The notes under the pieces: generated by a model
Seen by the model: only the letters and a program-made list of their open reading frames with translations
Databases searched by the model: none
What the model was told of the DNA's origin: nothing
Made by a program: the position numbers and the translations under genes
Assembly: GCA_934654605.1 (NCBI GenBank)
Contig: CAKUGH010000017.1
Location: 1 to 26,598 of the forward strand
Direction of reading: 5' to 3'
DNA length: 26,598 nt
From: an uncultured Collinsella sp.
Lineage (GTDB): Bacteria; Actinomycetota; Coriobacteriia; Coriobacteriales; Coriobacteriaceae
Part shown: in pieces, positions 8,425 through 16,188 of the stretch
Layout of the letters: every line of letters starts with the position of its first letter
Position numbering within the stretch: the stretch's first letter is position 1

Positions 8425-9264
8425 GTGATTGATTCGGAGCAGCTTAAGCAAAATGTGGTCAAGGCCGTAGAGGAGATTCGAGCCACCAATCCGATGGCCG
8501 GCTCCATCACCAACACGGTGACGATCGACTTTGTCGCCAACGCACAGCTCGCCGTGGGCGGTTCTGCCGCCATGGTCTATCTGCCAGACGAGGGCGAGGC
8601 ACTCGTTGCCGGCGGCGGCGCCATCTATCTCAACATGGGCACGCTCTTCCCCATCTACGAACAGACGATTCCCCGCGCGGCCAAGGCGGCACACGATGCC
8701 GGCAAGCCCTGGGTGCTCGATCCGGTGGGTCTGGGCATCGGTAGCCTGCGCACCCAGCTGGTAAACGAGCTCAAGCAGTACAAGCCCGCCATCGTGCGCG
8801 GCAACGCCTCCGAGATTATCGCGCTCGCCGGCCTGTGGGGTCTTGAGGGCGAGGCGGCCGATCTGAGCCGCGTGCGTGGTGTCGATACCACCGACACGGT
8901 CGACGCCGCCCGCGATGCCGCCGTGGCGCTCGCCCGCTACACCGGCGGCGCCGTAGTGGTCTCGGGCGAAGTCGACCTGATCACCGACGGCACGACCGTG
9001 GCTAAGTCCCACGGCGGCAGCCCGCTCATGTCCAAGATCACCGGCTGCGGCTGCTCGCAGGGCGGCGTGCTGGCCGTGTACGCCTGCGCTGCCGACCCGT
9101 TTACGGCAGCCATCTGCGGCACCGCCGTCTACAACGTCGCCGGCACGCGTGCCGCCGCCGTCGCGGATGCCCCGGCGAGCTTTAAGGTCGCCTTTATCGA
9201 CGAGCTCTACCGCGCGACTGCCCAGGACATCGCCGACAACCAGCTCGAGCTCGAGGAGGCATAA
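8425..9264 (+). CDS. thiM: Hydroxyethylthiazole kinase
   Basis: A 279-aa cytoplasmic kinase that phosphorylates 4-methyl-5-(2-hydroxyethyl)thiazole, the salvage route to the thiazole half of thiamine. Family features are 'NPMAGSITNTVTIDFVAN' near the N-terminus, 'PWVLDPVGLGIGSLRTQL', 'AIVRGNASEIIALAG', 'VVVSGEVDLITDG' and the catalytic loop 'SKITGCGCSQGGVLAVYA', with the expected Cys. Length fits. The start is the GTG at 8425, eight nt after AAGGAGG (8410-8416). The frame is open back to 8326, but that would lie inside the riboswitch, and the nearby ATG at 8418 is out of frame. It is the first gene of a riboswitch-controlled three-gene operon. Confidence 0.95.
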   Translation: MIDSEQLKQNVVKAVEEIRATNPMAGSITNTVTIDFVANAQLAVGGSAAMVYLPDEGEALVAGGGAIYLNMGTLFPIYEQTIPRAAKAAHDAGKPWVLDPVGLGIGSLRTQLVNELKQYKPAIVRGNASEIIALAGLWGLEGEAADLSRVRGVDTTDTVDAARDAAVALARYTGGAVVVSGEVDLITDGTTVAKSHGGSPLMSKITGCGCSQGGVLAVYACAADPFTAAICGTAVYNVAGTRAAAVADAPASFKVAFIDELYRATAQDIADNQLELEEA

Positions 9265-9268
9265 AGCC

Positions 9269-9607
9269 ATGTCCGAGTCCGCAGCCAATACCGGCATGAA
9301 CACGCTGGTCGCCGTTGCCATCGCCCCGTGCGGTACGGGCGACGAGCTCTCCGCCGAAGTCGCCGAGGTCGTGCGCGTCATTCGCGAGAGCGGCCTTCCC
9401 AACCGCACTACCTCGATGTTCACCGAGATCGAAGGTGACTGGGACGAGGTCATGCAGGTCGTGCGCGACGCCACCTTTGTCCTGGCAAACAAGGGCATCC
9501 GCACCGAAGTTGTGCTCAAGGCAGATATTCGCCCCGGGTTTACTAACACCATGAACGGCAAGCTCGAGCGCATGGAAGCGCAGATCAAAAAGCAGGAGGA
9601 AGCATAA
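9269..9607 (+). CDS. Thiamine-binding protein, COG0011/MTH1187 (YkoF-like) family
   Basis: A 112-aa protein of the family known from YkoF and MTH1187, which bind thiamine or its hydroxymethylpyrimidine moiety in a ferredoxin-like fold. Recognisable parts are 'VAVAIAPCGTGDELSAEVAE', 'VIRESGLPNRTTSMFTEIEG' and 'GIRTEVVLKADIRPG'. The start is four nt after the thiM stop with GAGGAGG in the end of thiM. Its stop shares one base with the thiE start (TAATG). This tight packing and the riboswitch argue for a thiamine role. The biochemical function is not settled; it may deliver or sequester thiamine precursors. Most family members are about 100 aa, as here. Confidence 0.88.
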   Translation: MSESAANTGMNTLVAVAIAPCGTGDELSAEVAEVVRVIRESGLPNRTTSMFTEIEGDWDEVMQVVRDATFVLANKGIRTEVVLKADIRPGFTNTMNGKLERMEAQIKKQEEA

Positions 9608-10302
9608 TGAGCATCCGCGACAACCTTGATATCTCGGCCTATCTGGTGCTCGGCCCCGAAAACACGCTGGGCCGCCCTGTGGGCGATGTAGTGGCTCAGG
9701 CGCTCGACGCCGGCTTTACCTGCATCCAGGTGCGCTCCGAGGTGGCAAGCGCGCGCGAGATCATCGCGCTGGCGGACGATGCCGCGCAGGCTATCGCCCG
9801 TGCGGGCAAGACCGGTCAGGTCGCGCTGCTCATCGACGACCGTCTGGACTGCGTGCTTGCTGCACGCGAGCAGGGCATTGCCGTCGACGGCGTGCACGTG
9901 GGCCAGAGCGACATTCCCGTCGAAGTCTGCCGCAAGCTGCTGGGCCCCGACGCCATCGTGGGCCTCTCTGCCCGTTGCGAAGAAATGCTCGAGTACGTCA
10001 AGACTGCCGACATGAGCCTAGTCGACTACCTGGGCATCGGCCCACTTCACGAGACCGAGACCAAGCGCGATTGCGGGCGCGCTGCCGACGGTTCCATCAT
10101 CACCAAGAGCTTTGAGGACCTGGCAGCCCTCCATGCGGCAAGCCCCGTGCCCATCGTGGTGGGCGGCGGCGTCAAGACGGCCGACCTGCCGCAGCTCAAG
10201 GCCACCGGCGTCGACGGTTTCTTTGTGGTGAGCGCCGTCTGCAGCGCTGATGACCCCTACGCTGCGGCCAAGGAGCTCGTCGACACCTGGCAGCAGGCAT
10301 AA
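9607..10302 (+). CDS. thiE: Thiamine-phosphate synthase
   Basis: A 231-aa TIM-barrel enzyme that joins hydroxymethylpyrimidine pyrophosphate and thiazole phosphate to thiamine phosphate. Motifs in order are 'CIQVRSEVASAREI' (usual QLR), 'LLIDDRLDCVLAA', 'GVHVGQSDIPVEVCRKLLG', 'IVGLSARCEEM', 'VDYLGIGPLHETETK', 'PIVVGGGVKTADLP', 'VDGFFVVSAVCSADDP'. The phosphate-binding loops and Mg ligands appear intact. The segment after GIGP reads HETETK where many enzymes have FPTxTK, a mild deviation. It starts at the ATG that overlaps the previous stop by one base, so the genes are translationally coupled. No thiD, thiC or thiG lies in the window; this operon looks built for thiazole salvage and assembly. 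Confidence 0.95.
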   Translation: MSIRDNLDISAYLVLGPENTLGRPVGDVVAQALDAGFTCIQVRSEVASAREIIALADDAAQAIARAGKTGQVALLIDDRLDCVLAAREQGIAVDGVHVGQSDIPVEVCRKLLGPDAIVGLSARCEEMLEYVKTADMSLVDYLGIGPLHETETKRDCGRAADGSIITKSFEDLAALHAASPVPIVVGGGVKTADLPQLKATGVDGFFVVSAVCSADDPYAAAKELVDTWQQA

Positions 10303-10346
10303 AAGCAAGCCGGGCGGTTGCCCTGCAGTCTCATATCTTCAAGAGC

Positions 10347-10516
10347 GGAAAGCGCATCCCAGAATGGACGTCCAAACTGGGATGCGCTTTCCATATAGAA
10401 GCTCAACGGGAAACTGCGTCCCGTTCTAAGCGCATATTCCGGGCCACAGTTTCCCAAAGGCCCTTGTTTCGGAAACTGCATCCCATTCCACGGCCGAAAA
10501 GTGAGATGCGCTTTCC
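10347..10516. repeat. Three palindromic elements at exact 62-bp spacing
   Basis: Left half-sites GGAAAGCGCATCCCA (10347), GGAAACTGCGTCCCG (10409) and GGAAACTGCATCCCA (10471) begin exactly 62 bp apart. Each has a right half-site 31 bp after its start: TGGGATGCGCTTTCC (10378), CGGGCCACAGTTTCC (10440), TGAGATGCGCTTTCC (10502). The first unit is a perfect 15-bp stem whose 16-nt spacer holds TGGACGTCCA, itself a palindrome. The other two are degenerate copies. The array fills the gap between the convergent thiE and patatin genes, which otherwise has only a short GGGC/GCCC hairpin near 10311-10322. Confidence 0.85.
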
Positions 10517-10537
10517 GCTGAGCCTACGGCCGATGCC

Positions 10538-11407
10538 CTACCCTGCCAGATATGCCTCCAACGCCGGCAAAGTCGCCTCTGCATCGTGGCGACCGACCTG
10601 ATAGATACGCTCAAGCTCATCGGGCTCGCGACAGAGCGACGGCACCTTTACCGATTCGCTCGGCCGCACCACAAAGATCTCGCCGGCGGCCTCACGACGC
10701 ACCAGATCCTCGAGCGTGGCATTGTAGACCTCATGCCGATGCTCAAGCGCTGAAACAAATGCAGGATAGTGGCGAAACACGCGCCGCAGCATGGGCATCA
10801 CGCTATTGGGCTGCTTCACAAAGCCCGCCGGCTGTGTGAGCACCACCACGTTGCGGTCATAGCCCTGCGCAAACAACCAGGCGCTGGGAATGGAATCCGC
10901 AACACCGCCATCCAGATATTTGCGTCCCCCAATGGCCACAGGGCGCGTCGCCACGGGAATCGCCGACGAGGCGCGAATCCACTCGATATCGCGCTCATCG
11001 CCATAGGGCAGATCATGATAGATCGCCTCACCCGTCTCGATATCGGTGCATACACACGTAAACCGCATGGGGCAAGCGCGATACGTCTCCAAGTCGATGG
11101 GGTCGCGCTCAAGCGGCACCTCGTGATAGGCAAAATCGGCATTGAACATGTCACCGGTTCGCAACCAGCTCGTCACGCTCGCGTAGCGCTTATCGGCACA
11201 ATAGGCTTTGTTGTAGCGAATGGCGCGCCCAATCTGCCGCGATTTAAAGTTGTAGCCAAACGCCGCGCCCGCCGAGACGCCCACCATATGGTCGCAGGTC
11301 AAACCGTGCTCCATCCAAACGTCGAGCACGCCCGCCGTATACATGCCGCGGTAGCCGCCTCCCTCGAGCGCAAGCCCCACCGTGCGCGTCATATCTGGCT
11401 GTGCCAT
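10538..11407 (-). CDS. Patatin-like phospholipase
   Basis: A 289-aa predicted lipid acyl hydrolase. All patatin signatures are present: the oxyanion loop 'LALEGGGYRGMYTAGVLD' near the N-terminus, the nucleophile elbow GVSAG, and the 'YLDGGVADSIPS' DGG that supplies the catalytic Asp of the Ser-Asp dyad. There is no signal peptide, so it is likely cytoplasmic or at the inner face of the membrane, like RssA/YjjU-type proteins. The start codon at 11407 has a GGAGATGG site. It is transcribed alone and diverges from the c-di-GMP gene. The substrate (phospholipid or other ester) cannot be told. Confidence 0.92.
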   Translation of the reverse strand: MAQPDMTRTVGLALEGGGYRGMYTAGVLDVWMEHGLTCDHMVGVSAGAAFGYNFKSRQIGRAIRYNKAYCADKRYASVTSWLRTGDMFNADFAYHEVPLERDPIDLETYRACPMRFTCVCTDIETGEAIYHDLPYGDERDIEWIRASSAIPVATRPVAIGGRKYLDGGVADSIPSAWLFAQGYDRNVVVLTQPAGFVKQPNSVMPMLRRVFRHYPAFVSALEHRHEVYNATLEDLVRREAAGEIFVVRPSESVKVPSLCREPDELERIYQVGRHDAEATLPALEAYLAG

Positions 11408-11510
11408 GCGACCATCTCCATCCCCGCAAATTCAAACGGGAAAAGTATACCCGTCAACATATATCGTCTCAGTCGCATTTTCATCGAACATCGCATCGTC
11501 GTGTTACCGC

Positions 11511-11554
11511 TTGGCAAATAATTGTCACCCATAGTATGGGCACCCCTATATAAT
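11511..11554 (+). promoter_or_regulatory. Candidate promoter and operator-like palindrome before the GGDEF-EAL gene
   Basis: TTGGCA (11511-11516) and TTGTCA (11522-11527) precede a perfect TATAAT (11549-11554). Between them is the perfect palindrome CCCATA-G-TATGGG (11528-11540). Spacing from TTGTCA to TATAAT is 21 bp, longer than optimal, so the exact promoter is uncertain. The rest of the 324-bp gap 11408-11731 holds only a 7-bp hairpin (TACACGC 11646-11652, GCGTGTA 11671-11677) and no plausible gene. Confidence 0.4.
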
Positions 11555-11731
11555 TTTGTACTGTTGTTTATACTACTCAGCAGTTATCAACAGCGAACAT
11601 TAGCCGGCAAAGTAACCCAACAACGCAGCAAGGCGGAGGCCTGGATACACGCAATACGCTGAGCAACGACGCGTGTACACAACGAGCTCGCCCGACGCAA
11701 TCCGCCCCGACCTCAGAAAGCCGCTTAGAAC

Positions 11732-14449
11732 ATGGATACTGTCAGCAATTACACCGAAACGCTCGAAAAGACCATCCGTGACCTTCTTGAGCGTCAGGAT
11801 GATCTGATTAGGACCGCCTTTACCGACCAGCTTACCGGACTTGGCAACCGCGGCGGCTTTGCCCGTTCCCTCGAGGAGCTCTGGGAGCAGGAACTGCCCG
11901 TGACCATGGCTTTTATCGATATTGACAACCTCAAGCACTGCAACGACGTCTTTGGGCATGACGAGGGCAACCGCTACATCTTGCAGGTAGGCCTTTATCT
12001 CAAACTGTATATGAAAGTGGACGAGGCGGCGTTTCGCATAGGCGGCGACGAGTTTGCCATCCTATCTACGATTGCGACCGAGGACGACCTCGCCGAACGT
12101 CTGGAACACTGCCGAACGGTCCTGCTCAAAAACAACGATTCCGAGATGCCTCATTCGTTTAGCTACGGAGTGGCACACGCCGACCCCGCCCTGGGCGAAG
12201 CCTCCAATCGCATGACACTCGATGCCGACCATCGCATGTACGACTACAAGCTGCGCCATGCCATGCACCTTGATCGACGCAATATCGCGCAAGTCCACGC
12301 CGACGACTTTGAAATAAGCGACCGCGTTTTCGATGCCTTTTCGATGCTCAACGAAGGCCGTTATTGCTTTATCGAGAACTTGGACAAGCATCGCACCCTT
12401 TGGTCACAAGGCGCCTTGCGCGACCTCGCTCTTCCTTCGGAGCATATCGACAACTGCCGCGATTACTGGAAAACGCGTGTCCATCCCGATGACCTTGAGG
12501 CCTATACCAGCGATATCGACCAAATCTACAACGGCTCCAAACACCGCCGCGTCATGCAGTACCGTATGCGCAATGCCGCGGGCGACTACGTCCTTTGCCG
12601 CGCTCGCGGGTTTCGTATCGACGGCGACGGAAATACCCCCTCGCTCTATGTCGGCGAGCTCGTCAACCACTCGCTTGCCGAAACCGTCGACGCCGCTACG
12701 GGCCTCGGAACGCAGCGTATGCTGATCAACGCTATCGATGCCTGCCGTCGCGACCGTTGCGAGACGGGGCTTATAGCGGTCCGCGTTCGCGGCACGGCAA
12801 AGTTCAACGAGCTCTATGGGGCCGAGGCTGTCGACAACATGCTCGCCGAATACGCAGGCCGCATGTTGTCGATCACCCGCGGCAGGAGCCGCGTCTTCCG
12901 CTCACGAAACGCCCAGTTCGTCGTTCTTAGCAACGAGTTGGACCACGAGGCATTCGAGCAACTGACCCATCATCTTAAAGAGGCCGTTTTCGCTCCTGTT
13001 CAAATCGCGGGCGATACCATTACCCCCGTCTGCCTCGTCGTTCCGGCCTTTTACGAGCGCTTAATCAATCAAGCGACCGCCGTTTTAGGCGAACTCGACC
13101 GTCGCCTTCGCACGGCCGGCGGGCTTGTTCCCAACGACAGCCTCCCCATACCCGAGGCGGAGCGCAAAAGCGCCATCGCCGAACGTATCGACTCGCTCAC
13201 GGGACTCTATCGACCCAGCGAGTTTATGCGGCGCGCCAACGCATTTCTCGAGGCAAGGCGCGACGGCACCTGGTGCATCGCCACGGTCGACATGGGCCAC
13301 ATGCGCCTGTTTAATGAATGGCACGGCCAGGCCGAAGGCGACCGCGTACTCGCCGATGTGGGCACGGTCCTCAAGGACATCGAGAATGCCGATATGGGCG
13401 TCGCAGGGTACTGGGGCCAGGACGATTTTTGCATACTCGCCCCCTTTGAGCACGATACCGTGCATCGTATTTATGCTCGCGTGCGCGAAGCCGTGGCCAA
13501 GCACGATGACGGCGTGGGCTTTTGGCCGTCCATGGGCATCTACCCCATCAACCCCCACGAGGAAATCACCATCGACGCGCAGGCAAAGGCCATGTTTGCC
13601 AACCGACGCGCCAAAAAGGACTTTAAGGATCGCATCGCCGTCTTTAGCCCCGAGGACTACAAGCACGAGGTCGCATTTCACCATACGCTGACCGAGTTCC
13701 AGTACGCCCTCTCCAACGAGCGCATCACCTACTATCTGCAGCCTCAGGTCGACATGGAAACAGGCGAGATTATCGGCGCCGAGGCACTCACGCGCTGGAT
13801 CGACAAGGACGGCTCCCTCATTCCACCTGCCACCTTTATCCCTGCGCTTGAGGAAAGCGGCTTTGTGGTGACGCTCGACAAGTACATATGGCAGGGCGTT
13901 GCCTCGTGGCTGCGGACGCGCCTCGACCAGGGGCTCCCCGTGGTTCCGATTTCCCTCAACGTATCGCGCGTGGATATCCTTGCCTGTGATGTCGCCGAGC
14001 ATATGGGGGCCCTGGCCACCCAGTACAACCTGCCGCCCGAGCTCATGCGCATCGAGATTACCGAGACCGCCTATACCGGAGAGTCCGAGGCCGTGGACAG
14101 GCTGACGGCCGAGCTGCACACCCGAGGGTTCTCGACCTACATGGACGATTTTGGCACCGGCCAGTCCACGCTCGCCATGCTCAAGAGCGTCAACGTCGAC
14201 GTCATTAAGCTCGACCGAACCTTTGTGCCCGCCGGAAAAGCCGACGAACGCAGCACGCAGATCGTGTCATCGATGCTGGGTATGGCGCAGTCGCTCCATC
14301 TGCCCGTTGTGATTGAAGGCGTCGAGACGGAAGGCCAGGCTCAGCTGCTGCGCCAGATGGGCGCCCGCTTCGCGCAGGGCTTCCTCTACTATCGCCCCAT
14401 GCCGGCGAAAGATTTTGAGGCATTGCTCGACGGATGCGACAATGCCTGA
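11732..14449 (+). CDS. GGDEF-PAS-GGDEF*-GGDEF*-EAL cyclic-di-GMP protein
   Basis: A 905-aa cytoplasmic signalling protein with no membrane segment. A short N-terminal helix is followed by GGDEF 1 (about 28-190; 'DQLTGLGNRGGF', then IGGDEF with GGDEF at 104-108). A PAS_3-like domain follows (about 195-315; 'YWKTRVHPDDLEAY', 'YVLCRARGFRIDGDG'). Next is a degenerate GGDEF (about 320-455; SRNAQF where GGDEF should be), then a third, also altered (about 485-640; WGQDDF at 561-566). The EAL phosphodiesterase (about 650-900) looks intact: 'GAEALTRW', 'SLNVS', 'RIEITETAY', 'MDDFGTG', K826, IEGVE, 'AQGFLYYRPM'. GGDEF 1 should make and EAL should break c-di-GMP. The inhibitory RxxD site before GGDEF is absent (KVDE). 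The start has only a weak ribosome-binding site (CAGAAAG). Confidence 0.92.
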   Translation: MDTVSNYTETLEKTIRDLLERQDDLIRTAFTDQLTGLGNRGGFARSLEELWEQELPVTMAFIDIDNLKHCNDVFGHDEGNRYILQVGLYLKLYMKVDEAAFRIGGDEFAILSTIATEDDLAERLEHCRTVLLKNNDSEMPHSFSYGVAHADPALGEASNRMTLDADHRMYDYKLRHAMHLDRRNIAQVHADDFEISDRVFDAFSMLNEGRYCFIENLDKHRTLWSQGALRDLALPSEHIDNCRDYWKTRVHPDDLEAYTSDIDQIYNGSKHRRVMQYRMRNAAGDYVLCRARGFRIDGDGNTPSLYVGELVNHSLAETVDAATGLGTQRMLINAIDACRRDRCETGLIAVRVRGTAKFNELYGAEAVDNMLAEYAGRMLSITRGRSRVFRSRNAQFVVLSNELDHEAFEQLTHHLKEAVFAPVQIAGDTITPVCLVVPAFYERLINQATAVLGELDRRLRTAGGLVPNDSLPIPEAERKSAIAERIDSLTGLYRPSEFMRRANAFLEARRDGTWCIATVDMGHMRLFNEWHGQAEGDRVLADVGTVLKDIENADMGVAGYWGQDDFCILAPFEHDTVHRIYARVREAVAKHDDGVGFWPSMGIYPINPHEEITIDAQAKAMFANRRAKKDFKDRIAVFSPEDYKHEVAFHHTLTEFQYALSNERITYYLQPQVDMETGEIIGAEALTRWIDKDGSLIPPATFIPALEESGFVVTLDKYIWQGVASWLRTRLDQGLPVVPISLNVSRVDILACDVAEHMGALATQYNLPPELMRIEITETAYTGESEAVDRLTAELHTRGFSTYMDDFGTGQSTLAMLKSVNVDVIKLDRTFVPAGKADERSTQIVSSMLGMAQSLHLPVVIEGVETEGQAQLLRQMGARFAQGFLYYRPMPAKDFEALLDGCDNA

Positions 14450-14507
14450 TACGTTCGCGCGCAAAACACTACCGTTTGAGGACGCGTCTGTCCCCACTGG
14501 CTAACTT

Positions 14508-14538
14508 ATATCCCCAATCCAAACCGAATTGGGGATAT
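14508..14538. promoter_or_regulatory. 31-nt palindrome between the two c-di-GMP genes
   Basis: ATATCCCCAAT (14508-14518) and ATTGGGGATAT (14528-14538) are perfect reverse complements around a 9-nt loop. There is no T run, so it is a poor terminator. It lies 38 nt before the ATG of the second gene, where an operator or mRNA leader hairpin would be. Confidence 0.6.
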
Positions 14539-14576
14539 GATACAGACCATTGTTTCGCCCGAGGAGGTTATCCATC

Positions 14577-16106
14577 ATGAACGAGTCATATCGCCTGGGC
14601 GAGCAATCAATCATTGCCCATCTTCAACGACTCGCAAATGGGGTCTCGACCGCCGAGCTCGATGTTGCCGCACTGCCTACGGAGTTGCGCGCTGTCGGCG
14701 AGCAACTACAAAAGACACTCGCCATCTTGCAACAAGAACGCCAGCTGCTTGAGCGCAGCGCCTATATCGACCCGCTCACCAATCTTGGCAACCGCGGCGG
14801 ACTCGACCATCATGTCGATCAACTCTGGCGCAAAGGCGACCCTTTCACCTGTGCTTATATTGACATCGATCACCTCAAGCACTGCAACGATATATTTGGC
14901 CACGCCGAGGGCAATCGCTATATTCTGAGCATCTGCCGCGCGCTCTCCGAAACCATGGAGCACGACGAATTGCTGTTCCGCATTGGCGGAGACGAGTTCG
15001 TGCTCATCTCACCCACGACAAGCGAGACGGAACTTGAACAGCGCCTGGAGCAGGTACGCACCAATCTGATCGAGGCAACCTCGGACGGCAAGGCACCCAT
15101 GATCGCCAGCTTTAGCTTTGGCTGTTCGCGCGTCGACCCGCTTGCCGGCGACACGCGTCGCCAGATGACGATGGATGCCGACCGCAAGATGTATCGCTAT
15201 AAACTCATGCATCGCGTGCAGCAACCAGAAGGCGACGGCGCGCCGCAACGTCCCGTTGCCGACCATCTTCCCTGCAACGACCGCGTGTTCCAGGCGATCT
15301 CCATGAGCTCCGAGACACGTTATCCGTTCATCCTCAATCTCGACACCGACGAATCGCAGTGGTCGGTCAACGCCGTGCGCGATTTTGGCCTGCCTTCCCA
15401 GCACCCCTTTAACTCGGTCGACATGTGGCTCGCTCGTGTCCACCCCGAGGACCGCGATAACGTGCGCTCCGAGCTCGACATGGTGGTAAATGGATCGTGG
15501 CACTTCCATTACATGCAGTATCGCGTGATGGATGCCACCGGAACGTACGTGCTTTGCGACTGCACGGGCTACCGTCTGGACGGCACCGATACCGAGCCTA
15601 ACATGTACGTGGGCATTATCATCAACCGAAGCCTAGCGGATACGACCGATTCCGTGACTGGCTTGGGCGATGTCCACGCTCTGGTCAACGCCATCGGTGA
15701 GATGCGTCGCGTACCGCACGAGGCAGGCTTTATCGCCATTAAGATCGACGACATCGCCAAGGTCAATGCCCGCTTTGGCTTTGATGCGGGCGACCGCGTT
15801 TTGGCCGAAAGCGCCGCCTGCCTTATGGAATGCTCGCGTGGCAAGGGTCGCCTGTTCCGTTCGACGGGGCCAACGTTCGTGGCGCTTTTCGACGACCTTG
15901 ATCCCAAGGAGGTTGATGAAATCGCCGACGAAATCGAGCGCTTCCTGGGTTCGCCCGTACTCATCGGGTCGCTTGAGTATCAACCGCCCATTCGCGTGGC
16001 CTCACTACATCTGGACGGCGTCGACCGACAGCCCGTTTCCATCTTGAACGAGCTCAAAGCGCTGCTTGAAGAGGCGCCGCAGGTGCCGGGTACTCGGCTG
16101 GATTAA
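14577..16106 (+). CDS. GGDEF-PAS-GGDEF* diguanylate cyclase, paralogue of the upstream gene
   Basis: A 509-aa cytoplasmic protein. An N-terminal helical region (1-60) probably forms a coiled coil. An intact GGDEF follows (about 60-220; 'DPLTNLGNRGGLD', 'CAYIDIDHLKHCND', GGDEF at 137-141). Next are a PAS_3-like domain (about 230-345; 'LARVHPEDRDNVRSELDM', 'YVLCDCTGYRLDG') and a second GGDEF-like fold whose signature is lost ('LFRSTGPTFVALF'). Order and sequence follow the first two-thirds of the 905-aa neighbour, so it looks like a tandem duplicate that lacks the EAL domain. The I-site RxxD is missing here too (EHDE). The ATG at 14577, nine nt after GAGGAGG (14561-14567), is preferred to the one at 14550. 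Predicted product is c-di-GMP; the PAS ligand is unknown. Confidence 0.92.
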   Translation: MNESYRLGEQSIIAHLQRLANGVSTAELDVAALPTELRAVGEQLQKTLAILQQERQLLERSAYIDPLTNLGNRGGLDHHVDQLWRKGDPFTCAYIDIDHLKHCNDIFGHAEGNRYILSICRALSETMEHDELLFRIGGDEFVLISPTTSETELEQRLEQVRTNLIEATSDGKAPMIASFSFGCSRVDPLAGDTRRQMTMDADRKMYRYKLMHRVQQPEGDGAPQRPVADHLPCNDRVFQAISMSSETRYPFILNLDTDESQWSVNAVRDFGLPSQHPFNSVDMWLARVHPEDRDNVRSELDMVVNGSWHFHYMQYRVMDATGTYVLCDCTGYRLDGTDTEPNMYVGIIINRSLADTTDSVTGLGDVHALVNAIGEMRRVPHEAGFIAIKIDDIAKVNARFGFDAGDRVLAESAACLMECSRGKGRLFRSTGPTFVALFDDLDPKEVDEIADEIERFLGSPVLIGSLEYQPPIRVASLHLDGVDRQPVSILNELKALLEEAPQVPGTRLD

Positions 16107-16142
16107 CGCCACATGTCGCGGCGCACGCCGTCGGCCTCATCG

Positions 16143-16151
16143 TGAGATAAT
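16143..16151 (+). promoter_or_regulatory. Candidate extended -10 promoter before the flavoprotein gene
   Basis: TGAGATAAT (16143-16151) fits an extended -10 element 37 nt before the ATG at 16189. No good -35 is visible. Confidence 0.35.
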
Positions 16152-16188
16152 CCCCTGCAGAAGTCATCAAAAGCAGAGGGAGTTTGTG

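Noticed and set aside
8383..9897. A 504-codon open frame on the minus strand across thiM, the thiamine-binding gene and part of thiE
   Set aside because: It is antisense to three well-supported genes, has no recognisable domain and is expected from GC-rich codon usage.
10347..10516. Possible CRISPR array
   Set aside because: Only three diverged units, each internally palindromic, with 16-bp gaps and no cas genes.
11603..11643. Partial resemblance to a c-di-GMP-I riboswitch (GGCAAAGTAACCC ... ACGCAGCAAGGC) upstream of the GGDEF-EAL gene
   Set aside because: The GAAA tetraloop and the GGGACGCAAAGCC core are missing, so it does not meet the class I aptamer pattern; no class II match either.
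13085..14119. A 344-codon open frame on the minus strand
   Set aside because: Antisense to the GGDEF-EAL gene; no motif.
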